Shown one piece after another: positions 27,387 through 37,662 of a stretch of DNA of 64,000 nt. How positions within the stretch are numbered: position 1 is the first letter of the stretch; the number at the start of each line of letters is the position of its first letter. Below the pieces are notes generated by a model. That model ran no database searches, had not been told where the DNA came from, and was given only the letters and a program-made list of their open reading frames with translations. Source of the DNA: Rhodococcus sp. RD6.2 (lineage in GTDB: Bacteria > Actinomycetota > Actinomycetes > Mycobacteriales > Mycobacteriaceae). Made by a program: the position numbers and the translations under genes. The DNA lies in the NCBI RefSeq assembly GCF_001040705.1, contig NZ_CVQP01000005.1, positions 748,110-812,109 on the forward strand, in the 5' to 3' direction.

Positions 27387-29570
27387 ATGACTGAACGCGT
27401 GCAGGTCGGTGGACTTCAGGTCGCCAAGGTTCTCTACGACTTCGTCAATGCCGAGGCACTGCCCGGCACCGGCGTCGACGCCGACGCGTTCTGGTCCGGC
27501 GCCGTCAAGGTGATCGAGGATCTCGCCCCCAAGAACAAGGCGCTGCTGGCGAAGCGCGACGACCTGCAGGCGCAGGTCGACGGCTGGCACCGTGAGCGTG
27601 CCGGTCAGCCGCACGACGCCGCCGCGTACAAGGCGTTCCTGCAGGAGATCGGCTACCTGCTGCCCACGCCCGAGCCGTTCGAGATCACGACCGCGAACGT
27701 CGACGCCGAGATCGCCACCACCGCGGGCCCGCAGCTCGTGGTGCCGGTGCTCAACGCGCGCTTCGCGCTCAACGCGTCGAACGCCCGTTGGGGTTCGCTG
27801 TACGACGCCCTGTACGGCACCGACGCAATCTCCGAGGACGGCGGCGCCGAGAAGGGCACCGGCTACAACAAGGTGCGCGGCGACAAGGTCATCGCCTGGG
27901 CCCGCAACTTCCTGGACACCGCGGCGCCGCTCGCGAAGGGCTCCCACGCCGAGGCGACCCGCTACTTCGTCGACGGCTCCACGCTGAAGGTCGAACTCGG
28001 CGGTGAGGTCGTCACCGAGCTGGCGCAGCCGGAGAAGTTCGTCGGCTACCTCGGCGAGAAGGATGCACCGACGTCCGTGCTGTTGCGCAACAACGGCCTG
28101 CACGCCGAGATCCAGATCGACGCCACCTCCCCGATCGGCTCCACCGACGCCGCGGGCGTCAAGGACGTCGTGCTCGAGTCCGCGATCACCACGATCATGG
28201 ACTTCGAGGACTCCGTCGCGGCCGTCGACGCCGACGACAAGGTCGTCGGCTACCGCAACTGGCTCGGACTGAACCGCGGCGACCTCGCCGAGGAGATCAG
28301 CAAGGGCGGCAAGTCCTTCACCCGCCGCCTCAACGCCGACCGCACCTACACGGCGCCCGACGGCTCCGACCTCACGCTGCACGGCCGCTCGCTGCTGTTC
28401 GTCCGCAACGTCGGCCACCTGATGACGAACCCGGCGATCCTCGACGCCGACGGCAACGAGATGCCCGAAGGCATCCTCGACGCGCTCGTCACCAGCCTGT
28501 GCGCCACCCACGGCCTGACCCGCAGCGATGCGAACGGTCCGCTGGACAACAGCCGCACCGGCTCGATCTACATCGTGAAGCCGAAGCAGCACGGTCCCGA
28601 GGAGGTCGCGTTCACCGGCGAGCTGTTCGGTCGTGTCGAGCAGGTCCTCGGGCTGCCCGTGAACACCCTCAAGGTCGGCATCATGGACGAGGAGCGCCGC
28701 ACGACGGTCAACCTGTCCGCCTGCATCAAGGAGGCGTCCGAGCGGGTCGTGTTCATCAACACCGGCTTCCTCGACCGCACCGGCGACGAGATCCACACCT
28801 CCATGGAGGCCGGCGCGATGATCCGCAAGGCCGAGATGAAGAAGCAGCGTTGGATCGCCGCGTACGAGGACTGGAACGTCGACACCGGCCTGGCCGCGGG
28901 TCTGCAGGGCAAAGCGCAGATCGGCAAGGGCATGTGGGCGATGACGGACCTGATGGCCGACATGCTCGAGCAGAAGATCGGCCACCCGAAGGCCGGCGCC
29001 AACACCGCGTGGGTGCCGTCCCCGACGGGCGCGACCCTGCACGCGACGCACTACCACCAGGTGGACGTGTTCGCCGTGCAGGACGGCCTGAAGGGCAAGC
29101 CGCGCGCGAGCGTCGACGACATCCTCACCATCCCGCTCGCCCCGTCCACCGACTGGTCGGACGCCGAGAAGCGTGAGGAACTCGACAACAACGCCCAGTC
29201 CATCCTCGGCTACGTGGTCCGCTGGATCGACGCGGGCGTCGGCTGCTCGAAGGTGCCCGACATCCACGACGTCGCACTCATGGAAGACCGTGCGACGCTG
29301 CGCATCTCGAGCCAGCTGCTCGCGAACTGGCTGCGCCACGGCATCGTCACCGAGGCCGAGATCACCGAGGCACTGGAGCGAATGGCCCCGGTCGTGGACC
29401 GCCAGAACGCGGGCGACGCCACCTACCGGAACATGGCACCCGACTTCGACTCCAACATCGCCTTCCAGGCGGCGAAGGAGCTGATCCTCGAGGGCGCGAA
29501 GCAGCCGAGCGGCTACACCGAGCCGATCCTGCACCGCCGCCGCCGCGAGTACAAGGCCGCGAACGCCTGA
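27387..29570 (+). CDS. glcB: Malate synthase G
   Basis: 727 residues, the usual length of the G isoform. It condenses glyoxylate with acetyl-CoA to malate in the glyoxylate shunt and in glycolate use. Conserved blocks include [19 protein letters not shown] (metal-ligand region), [48 protein letters not shown], and [13 protein letters not shown] with the catalytic Asp634. The C-terminal [20 protein letters not shown] is intact. It stands alone with its own promoter region and a strong terminator. Confidence 0.97.
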   Translation: MTERVQVGGLQVAKVLYDFVNAEALPGTGVDADAFWSGAVKVIEDLAPKNKALLAKRDDLQAQVDGWHRERAGQPHDAAAYKAFLQEIGYLLPTPEPFEITTANVDAEIATTAGPQLVVPVLNARFALNASNARWGSLYDALYGTDAISEDGGAEKGTGYNKVRGDKVIAWARNFLDTAAPLAKGSHAEATRYFVDGSTLKVELGGEVVTELAQPEKFVGYLGEKDAPTSVLLRNNGLHAEIQIDATSPIGSTDAAGVKDVVLESAITTIMDFEDSVAAVDADDKVVGYRNWLGLNRGDLAEEISKGGKSFTRRLNADRTYTAPDGSDLTLHGRSLLFVRNVGHLMTNPAILDADGNEMPEGILDALVTSLCATHGLTRSDANGPLDNSRTGSIYIVKPKQHGPEEVAFTGELFGRVEQVLGLPVNTLKVGIMDEERRTTVNLSACIKEASERVVFINTGFLDRTGDEIHTSMEAGAMIRKAEMKKQRWIAAYEDWNVDTGLAAGLQGKAQIGKGMWAMTDLMADMLEQKIGHPKAGANTAWVPSPTGATLHATHYHQVDVFAVQDGLKGKPRASVDDILTIPLAPSTDWSDAEKREELDNNAQSILGYVVRWIDAGVGCSKVPDIHDVALMEDRATLRISSQLLANWLRHGIVTEAEITEALERMAPVVDRQNAGDATYRNMAPDFDSNIAFQAAKELILEGAKQPSGYTEPILHRRRREYKAANA

Positions 29571-29608
29571 TTCCGGCGCACAGCACCACATCCCGGTCCG
29601 CCGGGACC

Positions 29609-29645
29609 ACGACGCCGTCCGACCGCTCCGGTCGGGCGGCGTCGT
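29609..29645 (+). terminator. Terminator after glcB
   Basis: A 16-bp stem (29609-29624 with 29630-29645, a single T-G wobble) and a 5-base loop, 39 bases after the glcB stop. No T-run follows. Confidence 0.8.
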
Positions 29646-29696
29646 CGTCACGTGGTGCGTCTCGATCCGTAGACTGGTCGCTCGGGTTCGGATGGA

Positions 29697-31439
29697 ATGA
29701 CGGAACGGCGGCCTCGCGGCCGGGAACGAGGAGCCGTGGGGCAGCATCGCGACGAGGAACGACTGCGTGGCGTCAGCCGGGGCCCGGTGATCGCGGCCGT
29801 GTCCGTGTTGGTGGTGATCCTCGCGATTGTCGGCTGGTTCCAGCTGCGGGACCGGATCTCCGATCAGGGTGTCGCCGCCGCGCAAACCTGCGTCGAGGGT
29901 GAAGTGGTTCTCGACATCGCCGCCGACCCCGACGTCGCGGCCACCGTCCGCGCCGTCGCGGACCGTTACAACGCGACCGCACCGGTCGTCCGGGACCACT
30001 GCGTTCGTGTCGCCGTCGCCGAGGCCCCGTCGGACGCCGTCGTGACGGGGCTGTCGCAGCCCGACCTGTCCGAGTGGACGGGGCCGGTCTCCGCTCCCGC
30101 ACTGTGGGTTCCGCAGAGTTCGATGGCGATCACCCGGCTGGCGCACCCCGAGGTGGTGTCCGGGGTCCCGAAATCGGTCGCGTACTCACCTGTCGTCCTG
30201 GCCGTTCCGGATGCACTGCGGGACGGATTGACCCGCGCCCGGATCGGGTGGCAGGACCTGCCGCGCCTGCAGGGGGATCCGAAGTCGCTGCCCGAGTTGG
30301 GCCTTCCGGGTTGGGGCGGACTGAAACTCGCGCTGGCCCCCGCGTGGGAATCCTCGGCCCTGACGGGCGACTCCGTCGCCGCGGCGGTCGCCGGGGCAGG
30401 CACCGGACCCGTCACCGCCGACCAGGCACAGTCCCCGGCCGTGACGTCCGCCCTCGCCACACTCGCTCGCGGTTCCCGAGTGCTCGGGGACCTGCCGCCG
30501 ACCGCGGCGGACGGCCTCACCGCGCTCGCCGCGCAGACCGACCTCGCGGGCGGCCAGTTCCACGCCGTGCCCGTCACCCAGCAGCAACTCGACGCTCTCG
30601 GCGCGACCGACATCAGTGGCTACGCACCCGCAGGCGCCGCGCCGGTCGCGGACCACCCGGCGGTCGTCGTCGCGGCGCCGTGGGTCGACGAGACGCGGTC
30701 GCGGGCGGCCGCCCAGTTCGCCGAGTACCTGCGCGCACCGGAGCAGTACGACATCGTCACCGGCGCGGGGTTCACCACCACCGCCCCGGGCGGCACCCTC
30801 GTACCGTCGGATCCCGCGACGGCGGCGGCCATGCTGGCACCGATCACCGCCACCGCCGCGACGCGATCGACGACCGTCCTGCTCGACGTCTCGGCGTCCA
30901 TGACGCAGACCGACGGGGGCGCCACGAAACTCGCCAACGTCACCGGCTCCCTGGCCGAGCAGATCGATGCCGCCCCCGACGAGTCCGAGGTCGGACTCTG
31001 GCTGTACTCGCGGGGTCTCGACGGGAACCGTCCCTACCGCGTCGCGGTCGCGACGGGCCCGCTGTCCGAGAACCGCGACGATCTCGAACGCGCACTCGGC
31101 TCGGTGCGCGCGGGGACGGCCACCTCCACGTACACGTCGGTGATCACCGCCTACGACACGGCCGTGTCCGAGTATTCCGACGGCAGGACCAATTCCGTCC
31201 TCCTCGTCACCGACGGACCCAACGACGACACCAGCATCACCTCCGCGCAGTTCCTCCGCGCGGTGTCCGAAGCGTCCGACCCCGGCCGGCCCGTGCAGAT
31301 CGATGTCATTGCCGTCGGCGAGAACTCGGACGCGGCAACGCTGCAGAAGCTCGCGGACCAGACCGGTGGCACGATGCGGACGGTGCCCGACTCGTCGGGT
31401 CCCGACTTCGCGCAGGCACTCCAGTCGACGCTCGGCTGA
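29697..31439 (+). CDS. Membrane-anchored protein with solute-binding-like region and VWA domain
   Basis: 580 residues. A basic cytosolic N-terminus is followed by one membrane helix (about 31-50); the rest is outside. Residues 65-370 resemble a periplasmic binding-protein layout (VVLDIAADPDVAATVRAVADRYN..., PAVVVAAPWVDETRSRAAAQFAEYL). Residues 390-575 form a von Willebrand A domain with the MIDAS motif DVSASM and VLLVTDGPNDD. From memory, Rv1836c, next to glcB in M. tuberculosis, has the same build. It is likely a metal-dependent adhesion or assembly module at the cell surface. The metallophosphoesterase follows 15 bases on. Confidence 0.82.
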   Translation: MTERRPRGRERGAVGQHRDEERLRGVSRGPVIAAVSVLVVILAIVGWFQLRDRISDQGVAAAQTCVEGEVVLDIAADPDVAATVRAVADRYNATAPVVRDHCVRVAVAEAPSDAVVTGLSQPDLSEWTGPVSAPALWVPQSSMAITRLAHPEVVSGVPKSVAYSPVVLAVPDALRDGLTRARIGWQDLPRLQGDPKSLPELGLPGWGGLKLALAPAWESSALTGDSVAAAVAGAGTGPVTADQAQSPAVTSALATLARGSRVLGDLPPTAADGLTALAAQTDLAGGQFHAVPVTQQQLDALGATDISGYAPAGAAPVADHPAVVVAAPWVDETRSRAAAQFAEYLRAPEQYDIVTGAGFTTTAPGGTLVPSDPATAAAMLAPITATAATRSTTVLLDVSASMTQTDGGATKLANVTGSLAEQIDAAPDESEVGLWLYSRGLDGNRPYRVAVATGPLSENRDDLERALGSVRAGTATSTYTSVITAYDTAVSEYSDGRTNSVLLVTDGPNDDTSITSAQFLRAVSEASDPGRPVQIDVIAVGENSDAATLQKLADQTGGTMRTVPDSSGPDFAQALQSTLG

Positions 31440-31454
31440 GGACCGACGGATTCG

Positions 31455-32621
31455 ATGATCAGACTCGCCGTTTTCGGGCTCCTGCTCGCCCTTCTCACCT
31501 GGTGGCTGTTCCGTAGGCTCACCGGCCCGACCGAGCTCGGGCCCGTCGCGCGACGCGCCGTCGGCACCGCCCTCATCGTGCTGTGGGCGCTGGCACTCGT
31601 CGGCGTCGGCAGCGGTGAGGTGTTCGCGACGTCGTGGGCTCGGCCGCCCGGCGCGGTCGGCTGGGTGTGGCTCGCCGCGGTGCTGTACCTCGCCGCGGGT
31701 TTGGGCGTCATCGCGATCGGCACCGGGGTCACCGGACTGATCCAACGTCGGCGGCGCACGCCGAGCGCACCCGGATCGCGCGAACAGGCGGCGGGCCCGA
31801 CCCGGCGGCGGGTGCTGCGCGGGGCAACGGCCGCGGTCGTGCTGGCGGCGATCGGCGCGGCCGGCTACGGCGTCGTGGAGGCGGCAACGCCACGCGTGGT
31901 TCGGGTGCGGATTCCGTTGCGGCGCCTGCCCGCAGACTTCGCGGGCACCCGCATCGCCCTGGTCACCGACGTCCACGTCGGGCCGGCCCGCGGGATCGGT
32001 TTCACCCGCAAGATCGTCGACATCGTGAATTCCGAACATCCCGACCTGGTGTTGATCGGCGGCGATCTCGTCGACGGCACCGTCGCGAAGGTCGGTCCCG
32101 ATCTGGCGCCGCTCGCCGACCTGAGCGCGCCGCTGGGCGTGTTCGGGGTGAGCGGCAACCACGAGTTCTACGCCGGAGACGGCGGGCGGTGGCTCGACCT
32201 GTGGGACACCCTCGGAATCCACACGCTGCGCAACTCCCGCGTCGAACTGCGGCGCGGCGACGCCGTCGTGGACCTCGCGGGTATCCACGACCTCACGTCA
32301 CCGGCACCGTACGAGCCGGACCTGCAGGCCGCTCTGGCGGGACGCGACGCGGACCGCGCCGTGCTGCTCCTCGCCCACCAGCCCGCGCAGGTGCTCGAGG
32401 CGGCGGAACTGGGCGTCGACCTGCAGATGTCCGGACACACTCACGGCGGGCAGATGTGGCCGCTGGGCTACCTGGTGCCGATGCAACAGCCGTCGGTGAC
32501 CGGACTCGACCGGTTCGGCGACACCGTCCTCTACACCAGCCGTGGGGCAGGCGCCTGGGGTCCGCCGGTGCGCGTTGCCGCCCCGCCGGAAATCACCTTG
32601 ATCGAGCTCACCACCACCTGA
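31455..32621 (+). CDS. Membrane-anchored metallophosphoesterase (YkuE/YaeI type)
   Basis: 388 residues. Two to three N-terminal helices are followed by a twin-arginine-like TRRRVLRGATAAVVLAAIGAAG segment near residue 116 and a calcineurin-like phosphoesterase domain. The metal motifs TDVHVG (DxH), GGDLVDG (GDxxD), GNHE and GHTHGGQMWP are all intact. YaeI-type enzymes act on phosphodiesters such as lipid A precursors or phospholipids; the substrate here is unknown. It is probably in one transcription unit with the VWA protein. Confidence 0.88.
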   Translation: MIRLAVFGLLLALLTWWLFRRLTGPTELGPVARRAVGTALIVLWALALVGVGSGEVFATSWARPPGAVGWVWLAAVLYLAAGLGVIAIGTGVTGLIQRRRRTPSAPGSREQAAGPTRRRVLRGATAAVVLAAIGAAGYGVVEAATPRVVRVRIPLRRLPADFAGTRIALVTDVHVGPARGIGFTRKIVDIVNSEHPDLVLIGGDLVDGTVAKVGPDLAPLADLSAPLGVFGVSGNHEFYAGDGGRWLDLWDTLGIHTLRNSRVELRRGDAVVDLAGIHDLTSPAPYEPDLQAALAGRDADRAVLLLAHQPAQVLEAAELGVDLQMSGHTHGGQMWPLGYLVPMQQPSVTGLDRFGDTVLYTSRGAGAWGPPVRVAAPPEITLIELTTT

Positions 32622-32682
32622 CCGACGGTGCCGCTCAGTCGGGTGGAATGACCGGACGGCACAGGCGGTCGACGCGTGGCTG

Positions 32683-32853
32683 TCAGAGGCACCACTCGAG
32701 TTCGGCGGAGCCCGGGAACGGCACGACGAAGCAGAAGGCGAGCGACCCGTTTCCGAGCGGACGTTCCTTGGCCATGGCCGGTGGCGCGGCGAGGGCACCG
32801 ACAGCGACGGTCATGGCGGCCACGGCGATGACGCGGCGGATGGTTGAAGGCAT
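32683..32853 (-). CDS. Small secreted peptide (56 aa)
   Basis: The ATG at 32853 has GGAGGT 7 bases upstream, an excellent ribosome site. Residues 1-28 form a signal peptide: basic MPSTIRR, a hydrophobic core of Ala and Val, then PPAMA with cleavage expected after residue 28. The mature part is about 28 residues, with Cys41 and Cys55 able to form one disulfide, and ends in SAELEWCL. No family is recognised. It lies downstream of the gcvP terminator in the minus direction and converges with the metallophosphoesterase gene. Confidence 0.68.
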   Translation of the reverse strand: MPSTIRRVIAVAAMTVAVGALAAPPAMAKERPLGNGSLAFCFVVPFPGSAELEWCL

Positions 32854-32956
32854 TTTCCCGACCTCCAGATTGCGGTTTCCCGTGTCCCGGCCGTTCGGTC
32901 GTGCGGACGGCCCGGGTTTCGGGCACCGCACCATCGTCCCCCGCCGGCGGCGCCGA

Positions 32957-32993
32957 CCACAACGTTCATGAGCTCGCCTCACGAACGTTGTGG
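32957..32993 (-). terminator. Terminator after gcvP
   Basis: A 16-bp stem (32957-32972 with 32978-32993, one A/C mismatch) and a 5-base loop, 18 bases beyond the gcvP stop. The outer 11 bp CCACAACGTTC pair perfectly with GAACGTTGTGG. Confidence 0.82.
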
Positions 32994-33010
32994 CTCGGCT
33001 GCCGAGCAGG

Positions 33011-35866
33011 TCAGCTGCTGAAGGCCTCGATCGGCGGGCAGGAGCAGACCAGGTTCCGGTCGCCGTGGGCGCCGTCGATGCGACGTACCGGAGGCCAGAT
33101 CTTGTCCGCGGTGCCCGCGGGGAACACCGCGAGTTCACGCGAGTACGGGTGGTCCCACTCGCCGACGAGGCAGGCCGCGGTGTGCGGGGCGCCGCGCAGC
33201 GGGTTGTCGTCCACCGGCCACTCCCCCGCGCCGACACGGTCGATCTCGCGGCGGATCGAGACCATCGCGTCGCAGAACCGGTCGATTTCGGCCAGGTTCT
33301 CCGACTCCGTCGGTTCGATCATGAGGGTGCCCGCAACCGGGAAGCTCATGGTCGGCGCGTGGAAACCGTAGTCCGCCAAACGCTTTGCGACATCATCGAC
33401 GGTGACGCCGGTGTCCTTGGTGATCTGACGCAGGTCGATGATGCACTCGTGGGCGACCATCCCGTTGTCGCCGGTGTAGAGCACCGGGAAGTGCTCGTCG
33501 AGGCGGCGGGCGATGTAGTTGGCCGACGCGATCGCCGTCAACGACGCGGACCGCAGCCCGGCGGCTCCCATCATGCGGATGTAGGCCCAGGTGATCGGGA
33601 GAATCGAGGCGCTGCCGTACGGTGCCGCGGACACCGTCGGCCCGTCGCCGAGTTCGGGCGCGAGCGGGTGCCCGGGCAGGAACGGGGCGAGGTGCTCGCG
33701 GACGGCGACCGGCCCGACACCGGGTCCACCACCGCCGTGCGGGATGCAGAACGTCTTGTGCAGGTTCAGGTGGCTGACGTCGCCGCCGAACCGGCCGGGA
33801 CGAGCGAGGCCGACGAGCGCGTTGAGGTTCGCGCCGTCGACGTACACCTGACCACCCGCATCGTGCACGGCCGCGCAGATCTCGGTGACCTCGTGCTCGT
33901 ACACGCCGTGCGTGGACGGGTACGTGATCATGATCGCCGCGAGACGCTCGGCGTGATCGGCGATCTTCGCCCGCAGGTCGTCGAGGTCGACGTCACCGTT
34001 CGGACGGCACGCGACGACCTCGACGCGCATTCCTGCCATCACCGCAGACGCGGCGTTGGTGCCGTGCGCACTCGACGGGATCAGGCAGGTGTCGCGGTGG
34101 TCGTCGCCGCGTGAGAGGTGATAGTTCCGGATCGCGAGCAGGCCCGCGTACTCGCCCTGGCTTCCTGCGTTCGGCTGCAGGCTCACCCGGTCGTACCCGG
34201 TGACGGACGCCAGCCAGGACTCCAGGTCGGCGACGAGGCCGCGGATACCGACGGTGTCGTCGGCGGGCGCGAACGGATGCAGCGAATTGAACTGCGGCCA
34301 GGTGATGGCCTCCATCTCGGCGGCCGCGTTGAGCTTCATCGTGCACGACCCGAGCGGAATCATGCTGCGGTCGAGGGCGATGTCCTTGTCGGACAGCTTG
34401 CGCAGGTAGCGCATCATCGCGGTCTCGGTGCGGTGGCTCCGGAACGCGGGGTGGGTGAGGAACTCCGAGGTCCGGGCGAGCGCTGGCGGCATCGACTCCG
34501 CCGCATCCCCTGCGAGATCGCCTGCCACTCCGAATGCCGCAAGCACCGACTGCAGGTGCGCGGTGGTGGTCGCCTCGTCGCACGCGATGCCGACGTGATC
34601 CGCGTCGACGAGACGCAGGTTCACGTTCCAGCCCTTGGCGGCCGAGACGACGTCGTCGGCACGACCGGGCACGCGGGCGAGCACGGTGTCGAAGAAGTCG
34701 GTGTGCACCACGTCGATACCGCCCGCGCGCAGGCCCGCGGCGAGGGTGCGGGCGTACCCGTTGACGCGCCGGGCGATCGCGGTCAGGCCCTCGGCGCCGT
34801 GGTAGCTCGCGTACATCGCGGCGACGACCGCGAGGAGCACCTGCGCGGTACAGATGTTGGAGGTCGCCTTCTCGCGGCGGATGTGCTGTTCACGGGTCTG
34901 CAGCGCGAGCCGGTACGCCTTGTCTCCGTCGGCGTCGACGGAGACACCGACGAGGCGGCCGGGCAGCTGGCGGGCGTGCTTCGAGTGGACGGCGAGGTAG
35001 CCGGCGTGCGGGCCGCCGAATCCCATGGGGACACCGAACCGCTGGGTGGTGCCGAAGCAGGCGTCCGCGCCCATCTCCCCGGGTGGGGTCAGCAGCGTCA
35101 ACGCCAGCAGGTCGGCGCCGACGGCGACGAGCGCGCCGCGCTCGTGTGCGGCGGAGATCAGCGACGAATGGTCGACGACGCGGCCCGATGCGCCGGGCAC
35201 CTGGGCGAGGACGCCGAAGAAGTCACCCTCGGGCAGGCCAAGGGACAGGTCGGCCTCGACGACCTCGATGCCGAGCGGGGTCGCGCGGGTCTCGATGACG
35301 GCGCGAGTCTGCGGGAACAGATCGGCGTCGACGACGAACCGCGGCGACTTCGAACGTCCGGCGCGGCGCAGGAGGGTCATTGCCTCGGCTGCGGCAGTGG
35401 CCTCGTCGAGCATCGACGAGTTCGCGACCTCCATGCCCGTCAGATCGGAGACCATCGTCTGGAAGTTGATGAGGGCCTCGAGCCTGCCCTGACTGATCTC
35501 CGGCTGGTACGGCGTGTACGCGGTGTACCAGGCCGGGTTCTCGATCAGGTTCCGCACCAGCACCGGCGGCGTGAGGGTGTCGTAGTAGCCGAGCCCGATC
35601 ATCGACGTCGCGACGGTGTTCCGTGCGGCGAGTGCCGCGAGCTCCGCGAGCACCTCGTGTTCGGACACCGCCGCGGGCAGCGTGTCCAGGCCCGCGCTGA
35701 CGCCGTCGGTCACGGCGTCGAGGATGCTGCCGGGGATCGCCTTCTCGGCGAGGGTGTCGAGGGTGTCGACACCGATCACGTGCAGGATGCGCTCGAGTTC
35801 GGTGTGGTCCGGGCCGATATGCCGCAGGGCGAAATCGGCGGGGTCGAAGGTGGGCTGGTCAGGCAA
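33011..35866 (-). CDS. gcvP: Glycine dehydrogenase (decarboxylating), P protein of the glycine cleavage system
   Basis: 951 residues from a TTG at 35866 preceded by GGGAG; the long upstream open frame is only the riboswitch read as protein. It decarboxylates glycine on pyridoxal phosphate and passes the aminomethyl group to GcvH. It is the single-chain form: both halves are present, [19 protein letters not shown] at the start and the PLP lysine in [21 protein letters not shown] in the second half. GcvH is encoded 3 kb upstream in the same direction; GcvT is not in the window. A tandem glycine riboswitch precedes it. Confidence 0.96.
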   Translation of the reverse strand: MPDQPTFDPADFALRHIGPDHTELERILHVIGVDTLDTLAEKAIPGSILDAVTDGVSAGLDTLPAAVSEHEVLAELAALAARNTVATSMIGLGYYDTLTPPVLVRNLIENPAWYTAYTPYQPEISQGRLEALINFQTMVSDLTGMEVANSSMLDEATAAAEAMTLLRRAGRSKSPRFVVDADLFPQTRAVIETRATPLGIEVVEADLSLGLPEGDFFGVLAQVPGASGRVVDHSSLISAAHERGALVAVGADLLALTLLTPPGEMGADACFGTTQRFGVPMGFGGPHAGYLAVHSKHARQLPGRLVGVSVDADGDKAYRLALQTREQHIRREKATSNICTAQVLLAVVAAMYASYHGAEGLTAIARRVNGYARTLAAGLRAGGIDVVHTDFFDTVLARVPGRADDVVSAAKGWNVNLRLVDADHVGIACDEATTTAHLQSVLAAFGVAGDLAGDAAESMPPALARTSEFLTHPAFRSHRTETAMMRYLRKLSDKDIALDRSMIPLGSCTMKLNAAAEMEAITWPQFNSLHPFAPADDTVGIRGLVADLESWLASVTGYDRVSLQPNAGSQGEYAGLLAIRNYHLSRGDDHRDTCLIPSSAHGTNAASAVMAGMRVEVVACRPNGDVDLDDLRAKIADHAERLAAIMITYPSTHGVYEHEVTEICAAVHDAGGQVYVDGANLNALVGLARPGRFGGDVSHLNLHKTFCIPHGGGGPGVGPVAVREHLAPFLPGHPLAPELGDGPTVSAAPYGSASILPITWAYIRMMGAAGLRSASLTAIASANYIARRLDEHFPVLYTGDNGMVAHECIIDLRQITKDTGVTVDDVAKRLADYGFHAPTMSFPVAGTLMIEPTESENLAEIDRFCDAMVSIRREIDRVGAGEWPVDDNPLRGAPHTAACLVGEWDHPYSRELAVFPAGTADKIWPPVRRIDGAHGDRNLVCSCPPIEAFSS

Positions 35867-35891
35867 GGCGACTCCCGGGGATTCGAGGCCA

Positions 35892-35910
35892 CACCGCAGC
35901 GCCTGCGGTG
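35892..35910 (-). promoter_or_regulatory. Hairpin between riboswitch and gcvP start
   Basis: A perfect 8-bp stem CACCGCAG/CTGCGGTG with a 3-base loop, 26 bases before the TTG start. It is a candidate expression-platform element of the glycine riboswitch. How it responds to glycine cannot be read from this alone. Confidence 0.4.
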
Positions 35911-35919
35911 CGTTCCTCC

Positions 35920-36113
35920 CCCTCTGTCGATTGCTCGTACCGAGCGCCTGAGAGATTCGGGTCGGCGCGGTGCCGATCCCTTTCCCCGTGGGCGGGTGGG
36001 TTCTCCCACCGCTTTCCAGAGGCGCCGATGCCCGCACGGTCCGGGTGCCTGAGAGATTGACGGGGAGGTGCTGCTCCTTCGGCGTCCGAACCTCGGTCCG
36101 GAGCTCTCCCGCG
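35920..36113 (-). ncRNA. Tandem glycine riboswitch
   Basis: Two aptamers read on the minus strand. Aptamer 1 (about 36113-36030) has GGGAGAGCUCCGGACC, then GCCGAAGGAGCAG and AAUCUCUCAGGCACC. Aptamer 2 (about 36022-35920) is closed by CUCUG/CAGAG, has GUGGGAGAACCC and ends in GAAUCUCUCAGGCGCUC. The AAUCUCUCAGGC repeats and the order of elements are the known gcvT-motif consensus. Tandem aptamers switch gene expression on with glycine, which fits the position directly before gcvP. Confidence 0.92.
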
Positions 36114-36131
36114 CGGCGACGACGCACCGTA

Positions 36132-36137
36132 ATTCTA
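36132..36137 (-). promoter_or_regulatory. -10 element of the gcvP riboswitch transcript
   Basis: TAGAAT on the minus strand, which places the transcription start near 36125, about 12 bases before the first aptamer. No clear -35 is seen at 16-18 bases. Confidence 0.5.
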
Positions 36138-36211
36138 TGCGACCGTCACCGAATCACCCGCACCCGTCCGTGTGGCACACACCACCGTCCCCCGGCAGGG
36201 CGGAACCTCGG

Positions 36212-36832
<621 letters not shown>

Positions 36833-36942
36833 TGCCTGCTCCCTCTCGCACGGAAAACCGACCCGTGGATCCCCTCGGCCTACGCCTGGAATTCTCAGCG
36901 TACGCCCCGGTGAATCACATGGTGCGTATTCATGTCGGCCCG

Positions 36943-36971
36943 ACGGTATGGGTCGAGGTTCATGCGGTCAA
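36943..36971 (-). promoter_or_regulatory. Promoter of the MerR (Rv1830-like) gene
   Basis: On the minus strand, -35 TTGACC, a 17-base spacer and -10 TACCGT. Transcription would start near 36936, giving a leader of about 100 bases before GTG 36832. The surrounding 36833-37091 is otherwise without a gene. Confidence 0.65.
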
Positions 36972-37091
36972 TGCAACACGCCCAAAACGTTCAAAGCTTA
37001 GCCCCGCTTTAGCTGCGTTTACGTAGACGAGACGCTATCGAGACCAAGTGGTTCACAATCGTGACCTGGCCGAGCGTCGTGGTACCGCGAG

Positions 37092-37565
37092 TCAGCCGTC
37101 GGTGGCCTTGAAGTCGTCGGGCGAAACCGACTCGAGGAACTCCTTGAACTTCTCGACCTCGTCCTCGCGTTCATCGGGCATCACCAACCCGGCCTCCGCG
37201 AGAACGGCTTCCTCGGCGTAGATGGGAACCCCCGCCCGTAGCGCGATGGCAACCGAGTCGGACGGCCGCGCCGAAACGGTGACGTTCTGGTCGAACACCA
37301 GGTCCGCGTAGAACGTCCCCTCCTGCAGGTCGACGATCCGAACCTCGATCAGACGATGTCCCAACGCCCCGATCAACGTGGTGATCAGGTCGTGCGTCAG
37401 GGGGCGTGCCGGCTCGACTCCCTGCTGTTCGAGCACGATGGCAGTTGCCTCGGTCTGACCGATCCAGATCGGCAGGTATCGGTCGCCGTCCGCTTCCCGC
37501 AGCAGGAGGACGGGCGAATTCTGCGGTTGCTCGACGCGAATCCCGATCACACGCATCTCACTCAT
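37092..37565 (-). CDS. DUF151 / bifunctional nuclease-like protein (Rv1829-like)
   Basis: 157 residues, ATG with GGGAGG 8 bases upstream and a TAGAAT -10 further up. The BFN domain covers about 10-130: VLLLREADGDRYLPIWIGQTEATAI, ALGHRLIEVRIVDLQEGTFYADLVF and SARPSDSVAIALRAGVPIYAEEAVLAEAG. The C-terminus is acidic (EVEKFKEFLESVSPDDF). The family is near-universal in actinobacteria and was called bifunctional nuclease from plant homologues; the bacterial role is unclear. It lies between two MerR genes. Confidence 0.9.
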   Translation of the reverse strand: MSEMRVIGIRVEQPQNSPVLLLREADGDRYLPIWIGQTEATAIVLEQQGVEPARPLTHDLITTLIGALGHRLIEVRIVDLQEGTFYADLVFDQNVTVSARPSDSVAIALRAGVPIYAEEAVLAEAGLVMPDEREDEVEKFKEFLESVSPDDFKATDG

Positions 37566-37662
37566 CGCGCCCGCCTCCCGTGAAAACCGTTGCTTCGACC
37601 GATTCTATGCCGATGTGAGAACCCGTGCCCGTACGCGCACGGACACTGCGGAGCCGCCGCAC

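Noticed and set aside
27384..30146. 920-codon open frame antisense to malate synthase
   Set aside because: High-GC codon bias opens the antisense frame; the protein is low-complexity (Val/Asp/Arg-rich) with no domain, while the sense gene is a perfect GlcB.
35867..36127. N-terminal extension of GcvP in the open frame up to 36127
   Set aside because: This stretch is the tandem glycine riboswitch; the translated part shows no family homology, and a TTG with a GGGAG site lies where homology begins.
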